Source of the DNA: Leuconostoc holzapfelii
GTDB taxonomy: Bacteria; Bacillota; Bacilli; Lactobacillales; Lactobacillaceae
NCBI RefSeq assembly: GCF_012396485.1
Contig: NZ_JAAXPO010000001.1
Location: 239,618 to 303,617, forward strand
DNA length: 64,000 bases
Direction of reading: 5' to 3'
The notes beneath the pieces were generated by a model, which had not been told where the DNA came from, made no database searches, and saw only the letters and a list, made by a program, of their open reading frames with translations. Below, piece by piece: positions 46,017 to 53,829 of the stretch. The first letter of the stretch is position 1; the number at the start of each line of letters is the position of its first letter. The position numbers and the translations under genes are program-made.

Positions 46017-47069
46017 TTAGGCATTAACTTGCGTATTCAGTGCTTCTTTGCCTGCTTGTAATTCTTCTTTATGCGCGTCGATAAAGTTTTGGATGTCAGG
46101 GACGAGGCGATGGTCTAACATCGTTTGAATTTGACCCATCGTATTGGCAACCGCTGGGGCTTTGGCTGAACCATGCGTCTTCACTACGGGCGCTTGAACC
46201 CCTAAAATCACCGCCCCACCGGCTTCATTATAGTCTAATTGTTTTTGCACTGTTTTAAATGCTGGCTTGAGCAAGGCACCACCAATTTTGCCGCGAAGGC
46301 CTGCACCCATAATCGCTGCTTTGATTTGCTTTAGCATCATCAGCGCCGTACCTTCAGTCGCTTTCAATGCGGCGTTGCCGGAGAAGCCATCAGCGACGAC
46401 AACGTCAGCTGTCCCAGCAAGTAGTTCACGCGCTTCAATGTTGCCCAAGAAATTAAATGAAGGGGCATCTTTCATCAAAAGATGCGCCGTCTTATGCACC
46501 TCATCCCCTTTATCTTCTTCCGCACCATTATTCAATAAGCGGACCGTCGGATTGGTAATTCCCAGCACGTGAGAAGCGTAAAAGCTTCCCAAAATGCCAT
46601 ATTGGTAAAGGTGTGCTGGTTTACTTTCAGCATTAGCACCTAAATCCATAAAGACGAATTGGTCATGTTCGCCACCAAAGCTTGGCAAGGCAGTTGCCAA
46701 AGCCGGGCGATCAACCCCTTTAATGCGACCGACTAAAAAGATAGCGCTTGAGAGCAATGCCCCCGTATTACCGGCACTAAATAACGCATCAGCGCGACCC
46801 GATTTAACAGCCATTGCGGCTTGCACCATCGACGAATCCTTTTTACTTCTCATCGCTTTAACAGGCTCGTCACCCATTTCAATGACCTCAGTTGTTGGCA
46901 CCAAAGTCAACCGTTCCCAGTTCTTTACCAGTGGCTTGACAGCTGATTCTGTTCCAAAAAGCAAAAATGCTAATTCTGGATAGCGGTCACGTGCAATTTC
47001 GACCCCTTTTACAATTTCTAAGGGGGCATAATCGCCACCCATGGCGTCTATTGCAATTGTCTTAGTCAT
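46017..47069 (-). CDS. plsX: Phosphate acyltransferase PlsX
   Basis: A 350-aa peripheral membrane enzyme that makes acyl-phosphate from acyl-ACP for PlsY in phospholipid synthesis. The family opening I-A-I-D-A-M-G-G-D-Y-A-P (about 5-16), S-A-G-N-T-G-A-L-L and D-G-F-S-G-N-A-A-L-K are present. The plsX-acpP pair is standard. No Shine-Dalgarno is found within 20 nt of the ATG; a GGAGG lies 65 nt upstream, split from it by a very stable hairpin and a possible 17-codon GTG-started leader ORF ending 5 nt before the ATG. Confidence 0.94.
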   Translation of the reverse strand: MTKTIAIDAMGGDYAPLEIVKGVEIARDRYPELAFLLFGTESAVKPLVKNWERLTLVPTTEVIEMGDEPVKAMRSKKDSSMVQAAMAVKSGRADALFSAGNTGALLSSAIFLVGRIKGVDRPALATALPSFGGEHDQFVFMDLGANAESKPAHLYQYGILGSFYASHVLGITNPTVRLLNNGAEEDKGDEVHKTAHLLMKDAPSFNFLGNIEARELLAGTADVVVADGFSGNAALKATEGTALMMLKQIKAAIMGAGLRGKIGGALLKPAFKTVQKQLDYNEAGGAVILGVQAPVVKTHGSAKAPAVANTMGQIQTMLDHRLVPDIQNFIDAHKEELQAGKEALNTQVNA

Positions 47070-47082
47070 GAATTATTTTATT

Positions 47083-47130
47083 GGCTGTGGCGCAAGCATC
47101 CCACGATTGACGTGGTGCTCGCCCACAGCC
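47083..47130 (-). promoter_or_regulatory. Stable hairpin between a GGAGG and the plsX start codon
   Basis: The arms GGCTGTGG (47083-47090) and CCACAGCC (47123-47130) pair perfectly, continued by AGCA/TGCT and CCACG/CGTGG around a 5-nt loop, about 19 bp in all. The GGAGG (47134-47138) lies 3 nt on one side and the ATG 13 nt on the other. There is no T-run. A short ORF of 17 codons (GTG start 7 nt after the GGAGG, TAA just before plsX) spans the hairpin. Confidence 0.7.
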
Positions 47131-47198
47131 TTGCCTCCAAATATTTAATCTGCTTCTATTTTATCATTTATCAGCGCAAAACGCCGAAAATATCATCT

Positions 47199-48581
47199 TT
47201 ATTTTTTAGCAGATGGCTTATGCGTGATGAAAAAGACGATGGCCATCACAAAGAGGAAAATAAGTCCGATGAGTAATGGCACGCGTGTCTCTGGATTAAT
47301 CACCATATAAACTAGCGTCACCAATAACATAAACATGGCAAAATAATTCGTGTACGGTGCCCAAGGCATCTTGAAGGGGTGGTGTTCTAGCATGTGTTGG
47401 TTTTCACGCCTAAACTTAATTTGACTGAGTAAAATGACAAACCATGGGACCATACCAGGTAACGTACTTGCTGAATAAACCAAGACAAAGACACTTGAGC
47501 TGCCGCGCCAGAATAGTGGCAATAAGGCGTTTAAAATGATCCCCAACAGAATGCCACCAGATATTGCCAACACCGGCAAAGTTGGGACATGGTGCTTAGA
47601 GAGCTTCAAGAACTTTGGTGATAATTCTTTGTTTAATGCCAAAGTGTAAAGCATCCGACTTGAACTAAAGATGCCTGAATTCAAAGCTGACATCGCTGCT
47701 GTTAACATAACAAAATTGATAATCCCTGCTGCTGCAGTAATGCCAACCCGTGAGAATGTCTCGACAAATGGTGACCCAACCTGATCGAGCTTATTCCAAG
47801 GATAGATTGTGATAATCACAAATATGGCACCAATATAGAAGATTAAGATACGCGCCACAATTGATTTGATTGCAGCCACAATGGCATGCTTGGGATTTTG
47901 TGTTTCTCCGGCAGTAATCCCGATAATTTCAATGCCTTGATAAGATGTCATGACAATTGACAAGGCAAACATAAAGCCTTTTAATCCACCAGCAAAGAAT
48001 GGCCCATGCGTCCAAAGATTAGAAAAGCCAACGGGATGCCAATGATTTCCAAACCCAAGTAAAATCACCATCAACCCTAAAATAATCATCAGAATGATTG
48101 TGACCACCTTGATCATTGAAAACCAAGATTCCATATTACCATAGGCTTTAACGGTGGCCAGGTTCGCCAACGTCAACGTGACGAGTACGACCACTCCAGT
48201 GACCCAACTTGGCACACCCGGGAACCAATAATTCAGATACACACCAACGGCGATCGTTTCTGACACACCCACAGTCAACCATTGAAAAACATTCGCCCAG
48301 ACCGTTAAATAACCGGCTAATGGATGAATATATTTTGTGGCATAATTTGCAAATGAGCCCACGGCTGGATCAACGAACAGCATTTCTCCTAACGCACGCA
48401 TCACTAAATACAGCACTAACCCTGCTAATGCGTAAGCAAAAATAACGGAGACACCCGTCCATTTAATGGTGGCAGCAGAACCCATAAATAGGCCAACGCC
48501 AATGGTGCCGCCTAAAGCAATCATCTGCATTTGATTCGATGATAAATCGCGATTTAACTCTCTGTTGTGTTTTTCTGACAT
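47199..48581 (-). CDS. Amino acid permease, AAT family (LysP/HisP/AnsP-like)
   Basis: A 460-aa protein with 12 transmembrane helices. The opening N-R-D-L-S-S-N-Q-M-Q-M-I-A-L-G-G-T-I-G-V-G-L-F-M-G-S and the M-R-A-L-G-E-M segment are those of the AAT (amino acid transporter) branch of the APC superfamily. GGGAG is 4 nt before the ATG. A T-box leader lies upstream, so it is induced when one particular amino acid is short and probably imports that amino acid; the specifier could not be settled (His and Asn codons are the candidates). Family members carry His, Lys, Asn, Pro or aromatic residues. Confidence 0.85.
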   Translation of the reverse strand: MSEKHNRELNRDLSSNQMQMIALGGTIGVGLFMGSAATIKWTGVSVIFAYALAGLVLYLVMRALGEMLFVDPAVGSFANYATKYIHPLAGYLTVWANVFQWLTVGVSETIAVGVYLNYWFPGVPSWVTGVVVLVTLTLANLATVKAYGNMESWFSMIKVVTIILMIILGLMVILLGFGNHWHPVGFSNLWTHGPFFAGGLKGFMFALSIVMTSYQGIEIIGITAGETQNPKHAIVAAIKSIVARILIFYIGAIFVIITIYPWNKLDQVGSPFVETFSRVGITAAAGIINFVMLTAAMSALNSGIFSSSRMLYTLALNKELSPKFLKLSKHHVPTLPVLAISGGILLGIILNALLPLFWRGSSSVFVLVYSASTLPGMVPWFVILLSQIKFRRENQHMLEHHPFKMPWAPYTNYFAMFMLLVTLVYMVINPETRVPLLIGLIFLFVMAIVFFITHKPSAKK

Positions 48582-48618
48582 AACACTCCCTTTTACCTTT
48601 CCCTGTCCACGTCGGCAT

Positions 48619-48864
48619 AAAAAAAGCGCCCCTAGAACCTAATCTAGGGGCGCTTTTGCGCGGTACCAACCCAATTTCTAGTCTGTCATCTGACACACTA
48701 CTTAAAAACAATTGGGATAACGACCAATTATACCGACAATCCTTTCAGTGTGCACTTAATCAGATTATGCTTCAACGGTAGTTGTTCAACTAGCACCTTC
48801 ATCATTTTCACCAACCATGATGTCTCTATTAAGGTTAACCAGTGTCCGGTCCGTCTCAACGCTT
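48619..48864 (-). promoter_or_regulatory. T-box leader of the AAT-family permease gene, specifier unresolved
   Basis: The core GGGTTGGTACCGCGC (minus strand of 48658-48672) and a perfect terminator stem AAAAGCGCCCCTAGA with T7 (48619-48656) mark a T-box. A stem I region with G-G-U-U-G-G-U-G-A-A-A-A lies at about 48805-48825. The AGUA S-turn strand seen in most T-boxes is not found at the expected place. Two specifier readings fit GAA-N-XXX: GAA-G-CAU-A (His) and GAA-C-AAC-U (Asn); helix ACGG/CCGU fits either. A folding program with tRNA anticodon matching would decide. Confidence 0.75.
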
Positions 48865-48870
48865 GTATCA

Positions 48871-48899
48871 ATAATACTATGATTCTAATGATTTTGCAA
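48871..48899 (-). promoter_or_regulatory. Promoter of the permease T-box transcript
   Basis: Minus strand TTGCAA, 17 nt, TATTAT. It starts transcription near 48864, at the 5' edge of the T-box. Confidence 0.6.
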
Positions 48900-48915
48900 A
48901 TGATTTTCTGCAGAA

Positions 48916-48946
48916 AAAAAGCAAGTAACTCAGTTACTTGCTTTTT
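48916..48946 (-). terminator. Terminator of the tRNA-Lys gene
   Basis: Minus strand stem AAAAGCAAGTAACT with its complement, 1-3 nt loop, followed by seven T, 40 nt after the tRNA. Confidence 0.9.
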
Positions 48947-48984
48947 AATGGAATATCCCAAAGGTCACCTGATAGTTAAATCAG

Positions 48985-49058
48985 TGCTCCCTCTCGGACT
49001 CGAACCGAGGACCTTGGGATTAAAAATCCCCTACTCTAACCAACTGAGTTAAAGGAGC
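48985..49058 (-). tRNA. tRNA-Lys (anticodon UUU)
   Basis: A 74-nt cloverleaf: acceptor GCTCCTT/AGGGAGC (one G-U pair) with discriminator A, D-arm ACTC/GAGT, anticodon stem GGGGA/TCCC with loop TTTTTAA (anticodon TTT), variable loop AGGTC, T-arm CTCGG-TTCGAGT-CCGAG. The outer anticodon-stem pair 27-43 is G-A, which is unusual. CCA is not encoded. It is a single tRNA with its own promoter and terminator, not part of an rRNA or tRNA cluster. Confidence 0.93.
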
Positions 49059-49082
49059 AAACATGCCGTAGCACATTTATAT

Positions 49083-49111
49083 ATATTACAGACATTCCAG
49101 CAAAAAAGCAA
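49083..49111 (-). promoter_or_regulatory. Promoter of tRNA-Lys
   Basis: Minus strand TTGCTT, 17 nt, TAATAT, ending 24 nt before the mature tRNA 5' end. The -35 overlaps the T-rich 3' edge of the foldable segment at 49110-49176. Confidence 0.6.
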
Positions 49112-49176
49112 CCCCCTAGGCGAAACTTTTTTCATTATGTTTTTAATACCCATGTTATGGGCGTTTATCGGGGGTT
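49110..49176 (-). other. Foldable intergenic segment between rpoE and tRNA-Lys
   Basis: The ends AACCCCC and GGGGGTT (minus strand 49176 to 49110) can close a 67-nt element followed by GCTTTTTT, like a terminator or small RNA end. Inside, GCCCAT/ATGGGT forms a clear hairpin. The segment lies after the main rpoE terminator, so it is not needed to end that gene. No family was recognised, and no promoter was found for it. Confidence 0.4.
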
Positions 49177-49185
49177 AAAGCACAA

Positions 49186-49208
49186 AAAAATGCCGTCACC
49201 GGCATTTT
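49186..49208. terminator. Terminator after rpoE
   Basis: Stem AAAATGCCG/CGGCATTTT with a TCAC loop and seven T on the minus strand, 7 nt after the rpoE stop codon; T-rich on the other strand too. Confidence 0.9.
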
Positions 49209-49214
49209 TAATGT

Positions 49215-49793
49215 TTATTTTTCAATGTCGCCATCACTCAAATCATCAAGATCATTCGTGCCAGCTAATTCAGTCAAATTGTCATCAATTGATTCATCGT
49301 CACCAACTGCAATGTCTGTTTCATCATCGTCGTCTTCAACTTCAATTTCAGTATCTGCCACGTCCACTTCTTCTTCAGCAACTTCACCGAAGTCTTCGTC
49401 TTCAGGATCATCATCGTTATAATCAATGACATCGTCATCTGCGGCGGCATCAGCAAAGACATTGACCTTCTTTGCTGCCTTTTTGCGCTTTGGTGTGTCA
49501 TCATCGTCATCAATTTCATGAATTGATTCATCAATGGCATCAACTGGATACCAAGCACGCAAGCCCCATTCATTATTACCTAATGAAATGAATGAACCAT
49601 CCGTGTTCAGGTCAGTGTAAAATTGTGAGAGACGTGACTGGAACGTCTCCGCATCAACTGCCAAAAAGTCCTGAATTTCTTGAACCAGTGAGCTAAATGG
49701 CATAACTGTCTTGTGCTCTGCCAAAATTGCAGTTGCAATTTCAACCAATGCTAATTCTTCTTTTGGGTGATTGCCTAATTGTGTGAGTGCCAT
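49215..49793 (-). CDS. rpoE: DNA-directed RNA polymerase delta subunit
   Basis: A 192-aa protein with the HARE-HTH globular N-terminus (about 1-95; L-V-E-I-A-T-A-I-L, then D-L-N-T-D-G-S-F-I-S-L-G-N-N-E-W-G-L-R-A-W-Y-P) and a disordered Asp/Glu-rich tail from about 95, broken by one basic K-R-K-K-A-A-K-K patch as in B. subtilis. Delta speeds recycling of RNA polymerase and lowers non-specific binding. AAAGGA is upstream of the ATG. In many Firmicutes pyrG follows; here a tRNA-Lys does. Confidence 0.93.
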   Translation of the reverse strand: MALTQLGNHPKEELALVEIATAILAEHKTVMPFSSLVQEIQDFLAVDAETFQSRLSQFYTDLNTDGSFISLGNNEWGLRAWYPVDAIDESIHEIDDDDDTPKRKKAAKKVNVFADAAADDDVIDYNDDDPEDEDFGEVAEEEVDVADTEIEVEDDDDETDIAVGDDESIDDNLTELAGTNDLDDLSDGDIEK

Positions 49794-49818
49794 AGTGCAC
49801 GTCCTTTCGAGTTTCTAA

Positions 49819-50265
49819 CTAATTAAGTTTACTAGATTTAGCATGAAATTGCAACCGTAACTCATATTCCCCAATCAGCGCTGCATTGGCGAGTAACTGA
49901 TAGGCAATGACCGCCTGACCCTGTCCCGTGTGCGCATCAACATCGACTTGCAGCATCGTTGTGTAGGTCGTGAGTTGCATTTGCCCAGCAGGTGTTTGGT
50001 AAAAAGCCGGCACATGCTTTTCTGGTCGGAACACAAGCTTGGTCTGGCCATCACCTGAGCGGTGTAAGTGAACTGCTGCTGCTTCAAATTTAAAACGCAC
50101 TTGTGTTTGTTGCTCGCCAATCGTTTCTGTATAGCGTAAAAATATTTGACCATCTTTCAACAACAATTCACCAGCTGTATCAAAGGCAAACGTTTCAACT
50201 TCGCCAGCCTGTGTGATTTTTGTGGTTAATGAAAGTTGCACCGGTTGTTTCTGGGCTTGTGACAT
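49819..50265 (-). CDS. DUF1934 family protein (YwiB-like)
   Basis: A 148-aa predicted beta-barrel (calycin-like) protein. It reads V-Q-L-S-L-T-T-K-I-T-Q-A-G-E, I-F-L-R-Y-T-E and M-Q-L-T-T-Y-T-T, which are the usual DUF1934 (YwiB) positions. Function unknown; structural relatives bind small ligands. It precedes rpoE by 25 nt, and GAGG lies 5 nt before its ATG. ywiB is found beside argS or rpoE in many Firmicutes. Confidence 0.85.
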   Translation of the reverse strand: MSQAQKQPVQLSLTTKITQAGEVETFAFDTAGELLLKDGQIFLRYTETIGEQQTQVRFKFEAAAVHLHRSGDGQTKLVFRPEKHVPAFYQTPAGQMQLTTYTTMLQVDVDAHTGQGQAVIAYQLLANAALIGEYELRLQFHAKSSKLN

Positions 50266-50409
50266 AAAATCCTCTTAAATTAGCAGCCGCTCACGATTGA
50301 TCGTATACTTCAGACAATCATGTCTTTTTCTAGCGATCACTGAGCAGACATCTTTTTCAATCATTTCGTTAATAATCTATTATAATATAAGAAAGGTAAA
50401 AAGGGGCAA

Positions 50410-51768
50410 ATGATGTTAACAGAAAAATTGAGCCACGAGAAGGTATTACGTGACCCCATCCACAAATTTATTCATATCCAAGATCGTGTCATTTTGGATT
50501 TAATTAATACAACGGAATTTCAGCGATTACGCCGTGTGCAACAGCTTGGCATTACCAGTGCTGTTTTTCATGGCGCCGAACATTCACGTTTTGGTCATTC
50601 CGTTGGCGCATATGAAATTGCGCGGCGCATTACCGAACATTTTGACCAATATTACGCCTCGGTGCGTGCAGATGACGGGCTATGGCACCCAGAGGAGCGT
50701 TTAGTAACTTTGTCAGCCGCCCTGTTGCACGACATCGGACACGGGGCCTTTTCACATACTTTTGAGCATCTTTTTGGCACTGATCACGAAGCCATGACCC
50801 AAGCCATTATCACTGGCGACACCGAGATCCATGCCGTTTTGGCAAGTGTTTCACCAGATTTCCCCAATAAAGTGGCTAGCGTGATTGCTAAAACTTACCA
50901 TAATCAGCAAGTCGTTCAATTAATTTCGAGCCAGCTCGATGTTGATCGGATGGACTATTTGTTACGTGATGCTTACTTCACCGGCACAAAATATGGTGAG
51001 TTCGACATTGACCGTATTCTTCGTACCATGAAGCCGACCCCCAACGGTATTGGATTTGATATTTCTGGGATGCATGCCGTTGAAGATTATGTTGTCAGCC
51101 GCTATCAAATGTATCTTCAGGTTTATTTCCATCCAGTATCACGGGGTATGGAAGTACTATTGGAGCATTTATTGCGTCGCGCACAAGAACTTTATCTGGC
51201 TGAAACCAGTAAATATTCCGCAACTTTTGGCCCCCTCCTGGCCCCATTATTTAGTGGCGAGCAGTTAAGCACGGCTGACTATTTACGATTAGATGATCAT
51301 GTATTCATGGCTTATATCGGCATGTGGCGTAATCACCCAGATAAAATTTTATCTGACCTCTCACGGCGATTCCTTGACCGTCGCCCGTTAAAGTCGATTG
51401 TCATTGATAATAAAACCGCGCCATTATTAGAAGAACTGGAACAATTAGTCGCTTTTACCGGTTATAACCCAATTTATTACACTGCTAGAAATGACGCGTA
51501 TGATTTACCATATGATGATTACAAGCCAAATGTGGCAAAACCCCGAACACAAATTGAATTTATCTTAGGCGATGGCACGCATCGAGAATTATCAGATCTT
51601 TCACCGCTGGTTGCGGCAATAAAGGGACAAGCTTCATTAGATCAACGTTTCTTTTTTCCAAAAGATATGCTGAGCATTGAACCTGAAGACCTTTTTGCCG
51701 ATACATTTAAGAAGTTTCGTAGCTATATCCATAATGACGCCTTAACAACACCTAATCCTGAAAGTTAA
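50410..51768 (+). CDS. HD domain phosphohydrolase (YwfO-like)
   Basis: A 452-aa cytosolic protein with the HD motif L-L-H-D-I-G-H-G-A-F-S-H-T-F-E-H near 110 and the S-R-F-x-H-S-V-G segment (about 59-66) typical of the YwfO/dGTPase-like family; V-D-R-M-D-Y-L-L-R-D-A-Y-F-T-G near 180 is also standard. Enterococcus members are dNTP triphosphohydrolases controlled by dGTP, so the enzyme probably hydrolyses dNTPs or related phosphates. AAGGGG precedes two adjacent ATGs (50410 and 50413). It is transcribed alone; a TATAAT lies at 50381. Confidence 0.88.
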   Translation: MMLTEKLSHEKVLRDPIHKFIHIQDRVILDLINTTEFQRLRRVQQLGITSAVFHGAEHSRFGHSVGAYEIARRITEHFDQYYASVRADDGLWHPEERLVTLSAALLHDIGHGAFSHTFEHLFGTDHEAMTQAIITGDTEIHAVLASVSPDFPNKVASVIAKTYHNQQVVQLISSQLDVDRMDYLLRDAYFTGTKYGEFDIDRILRTMKPTPNGIGFDISGMHAVEDYVVSRYQMYLQVYFHPVSRGMEVLLEHLLRRAQELYLAETSKYSATFGPLLAPLFSGEQLSTADYLRLDDHVFMAYIGMWRNHPDKILSDLSRRFLDRRPLKSIVIDNKTAPLLEELEQLVAFTGYNPIYYTARNDAYDLPYDDYKPNVAKPRTQIEFILGDGTHRELSDLSPLVAAIKGQASLDQRFFFPKDMLSIEPEDLFADTFKKFRSYIHNDALTTPNPES

Positions 51769-51799
51769 AAATTGCTCGCCATTCCACGCAATGTAAAAT

Positions 51800-51828
51800 A
51801 AAACACCCGATACGCTTTCGGGTGTTTT
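51800..51828. terminator. Bidirectional terminator between the HD gene and miaA
   Basis: Stem AAAACACCCGA/TCGGGTGTTTT with a 7-nt loop and T/A runs on both sides. Confidence 0.93.
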
Positions 51829-52714
51829 ATTTTACTAGCCAGTCAGCCAACCATTGCGCCATCGTAGTTTCTGCTTGTTCGGCAGCTAACCACTTTAGGC
51901 CAGGGATTTGATGTCGTAAATAGGTCAATTGCCGTTTGGCATAACGCCGTGAATCTTGTTGCATCTGTTGTGTGGCATCAGCCAAGGTGATGTCTCCTGT
52001 CAAATAAGGAAAATACTCTTTGTAGCCAATGGCTTTACCCGCTTGGATGGTTTCACCCCCAGCAGCTAAAATTCGTGCCACTTCATCAAGTAAGCCTTCA
52101 GCAAGCATCTGCTCTGCGCGTGCATTGATTCGCGCATAAAGCACCTCACGTGGCCAATCAATGCCGACGGTCAAGGCCTCATAGGTAGGGCGTGCGATTG
52201 GCGTTGTCTGTTTCCCATGGCGCGCGATTTGAATGGCCCGAATCACGCGTTGTTTATTATGTAAATCAACGCGTTGGGCTAATTCCTGCGACGAGGCTTG
52301 CAGTTCAGCCACGAGATCAGACAAGGCTTGGTTTTGTAATTGCGCAACTTCGCCGGCATCACTGGCGACATAGTCAAGCGACTGTTCACCAAGTAGGGCC
52401 TTCACATAAAAACCTGTCCCACCCGCGATAATTGGGAGTTTCCCGCGAGCTGTAATATCAGCAATTGCCTGGTCTGCGCGTGTAACGAACTCGGCCACTG
52501 AAAATGCGGCGGTCATGTCAACGATATCAATTAAATGGTGCGGGACAAGTTGTTGTTCCGCTGGTGAAACTTTGGCGGTGCCGATGTTTAAGGTGCGATA
52601 AATTTGCATGGCGTCAGCTGAAATAATTTCCCCGTTAAAGCGCTGCGCCATTTGAATCGCCAAGTCACTTTTCCCCGAGGCCGTTGGCCCAGCAATGACC
52701 ACGATTTTAGTCAT
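51827..52714 (-). CDS. miaA: tRNA dimethylallyltransferase
   Basis: A 295-aa enzyme that adds a prenyl group to A37 of tRNAs reading UNN codons. P-loop V-I-A-G-P-T-A-S-G-K-S-D-L (about 7-17), I-S-A-D-A-M-Q-I-Y-R, G-T-A-K and A-G-G-T-G-F-Y-V-K-A-L match the family. ATG at 52714 (MTKIVVIAGP) is used because AAGGTGAG lies 4 nt before it; an upstream ATG would add an unrelated tail inside the GDPD gene. It overlaps that gene by 8 nt. Confidence 0.94.
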   Translation of the reverse strand: MTKIVVIAGPTASGKSDLAIQMAQRFNGEIISADAMQIYRTLNIGTAKVSPAEQQLVPHHLIDIVDMTAAFSVAEFVTRADQAIADITARGKLPIIAGGTGFYVKALLGEQSLDYVASDAGEVAQLQNQALSDLVAELQASSQELAQRVDLHNKQRVIRAIQIARHGKQTTPIARPTYEALTVGIDWPREVLYARINARAEQMLAEGLLDEVARILAAGGETIQAGKAIGYKEYFPYLTGDITLADATQQMQQDSRRYAKRQLTYLRHQIPGLKWLAAEQAETTMAQWLADWLVK

Positions 52715-53462
52715 GCGGCTCACCTTGAACTTCCGTCCGAATTTTTGTGGCAAGTGCCACATCATTTGTAATCAAGCCGCGCAAACCAGCTTTAAACACT
52801 AAACGCATGTCATCCGCCTTATCGACTGTCCAGACCCGTGTATGCCAAGTTGATCGCCAAAAAATTTTAGGCTTATGCTTGAGTATGCGGATATCGACGT
52901 GGACATAATCAAAAACACCACGCCATTTCAGCCAGTAAACTTTATATCCCCCCCATACGGCTAATGCTGCAACATCAGCCGCTGGCGCCAACCGTCGAAT
53001 GGTCTTTAAAGTCTCCAAGTTAAAACTTTGGTAAATAATCGCATAGCTCGGCTTAAAATCAGCCACCATCGCTAATATTTCGGCTTCAATCCCTGGATAA
53101 TCTTGGTGATCCGTCTTAATTTCAATCAGCAATGTTTTAGCAAAGTGTTGGTCTTGCAAAAACGTTAAAAACTCCGCAAAGGTTGGAATGGTCACACCAG
53201 GCATTTTAGGCGCTTTGTATTGTCCAGCATCCAATGACTTAATTTCAGCCAATGTCAGGTCTTTGACCAAGCCAGTCCCGTTGGTCGTGCGATCGACTGT
53301 TTCATCATGTATCACCACAAGATGGCCATCTTTTGTGCGATGCAAATCCATCTCAAGCATATCTGGATTATAGGCCAAGGCTGCTTCAAAAGCTGGCAAG
53401 GTATTTTCAGGGGCCACAGCGCAATATCCGCGATGGGCAATAATTTGTGTTTGCTTATTCAT
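52707..53462 (-). CDS. glpQ: Glycerophosphodiester phosphodiesterase
   Basis: A 251-aa cytosolic GDPD that splits glycerophosphodiesters to glycerol 3-phosphate and an alcohol. Seen: catalytic H-R-G-Y-x-x-x-A-P-E-N-T (His10), M-L-E-M-D-L-H-R-T-K-D (metal Glu/Asp), V-V-I-H-D (second His) and L-L-I-E-I-K. No signal peptide. The minus strand -10 TATAAT (53469-53474) ends 6 nt before the ATG and there is no ribosome binding site except a too-close TAGG, so the mRNA may be leaderless. miaA follows in the same unit. Confidence 0.88.
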   Translation of the reverse strand: MNKQTQIIAHRGYCAVAPENTLPAFEAALAYNPDMLEMDLHRTKDGHLVVIHDETVDRTTNGTGLVKDLTLAEIKSLDAGQYKAPKMPGVTIPTFAEFLTFLQDQHFAKTLLIEIKTDHQDYPGIEAEILAMVADFKPSYAIIYQSFNLETLKTIRRLAPAADVAALAVWGGYKVYWLKWRGVFDYVHVDIRILKHKPKIFWRSTWHTRVWTVDKADDMRLVFKAGLRGLITNDVALATKIRTEVQGEPHD

Positions 53463-53546
53463 AGCCTAATTATACTAAATCCATTTACAAATTACTTAAA
53501 ATAGTTGATAATAGACTTTAGAAAAACTTAAGAAAAGAGAGTGATT

Positions 53547-53729
53547 ATGAAGTCATTTAAGTCAGGCGTTATCGTTGGAATTATTGGATCAGCCCTTGTA
53601 GCAGCAGCTTCAGCTGTTGGGTACCGTCAAACAGTGGTCAAGCCAGCACAAAAGGCTGAAGCACATCACGATGAAGTATCAAAACAAGCCATTCGTCGCA
53701 GTATTGCGGCACACCAATCACGCTTTTAA
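53547..53729 (+). CDS. DUF3042 family small membrane protein
   Basis: A 60-aa protein with one N-terminal hydrophobic helix (about 6-24) and a positively charged tail. Opening MKSFKSGVIVGIIGSALVAA and V-V-K-P-A-Q-K-A-E match the DUF3042 family, which is found only in Firmicutes and has no known role. The ATG at 53547 has AGAGAG 5 nt upstream; a GTG two codons earlier is too close to that site. It is transcribed alone and divergent from the GDPD gene. Confidence 0.85.
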   Translation: MKSFKSGVIVGIIGSALVAAASAVGYRQTVVKPAQKAEAHHDEVSKQAIRRSIAAHQSRF

Positions 53730-53733
53730 AATC

Positions 53734-53761
53734 AAACAGCCAATAAATGGGCTGTTTTTTT
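53734..53761 (+). terminator. Terminator of the DUF3042 gene
   Basis: Stem AAACAGCC/GGCTGTTT with a 7-nt loop and seven T, 5 nt after the stop codon. Confidence 0.88.
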
Positions 53762-53790
53762 GTCTGCTTAAACAAAAGGAAATAAGTCAT

Positions 53791-53823
53791 AAAAAAGGAT
53801 TAGCTGAGCGGCTAATCCTTTTT
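53791..53823. terminator. Terminator of the TetR-PH unit
   Basis: Stem AAAAAGGATTAGC/GCTAATCCTTTTT with a 6-nt loop; T runs on both strands. It ends the minus-strand PH-like gene. Confidence 0.9.
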
Positions 53824-53829
53824 CGTCAT

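Noticed and set aside
49225..49422. Ser-rich open frame on the plus strand opposite rpoE
   Set aside because: It is the complement of the Asp/Glu codon run in the rpoE tail, with no ribosome binding site.
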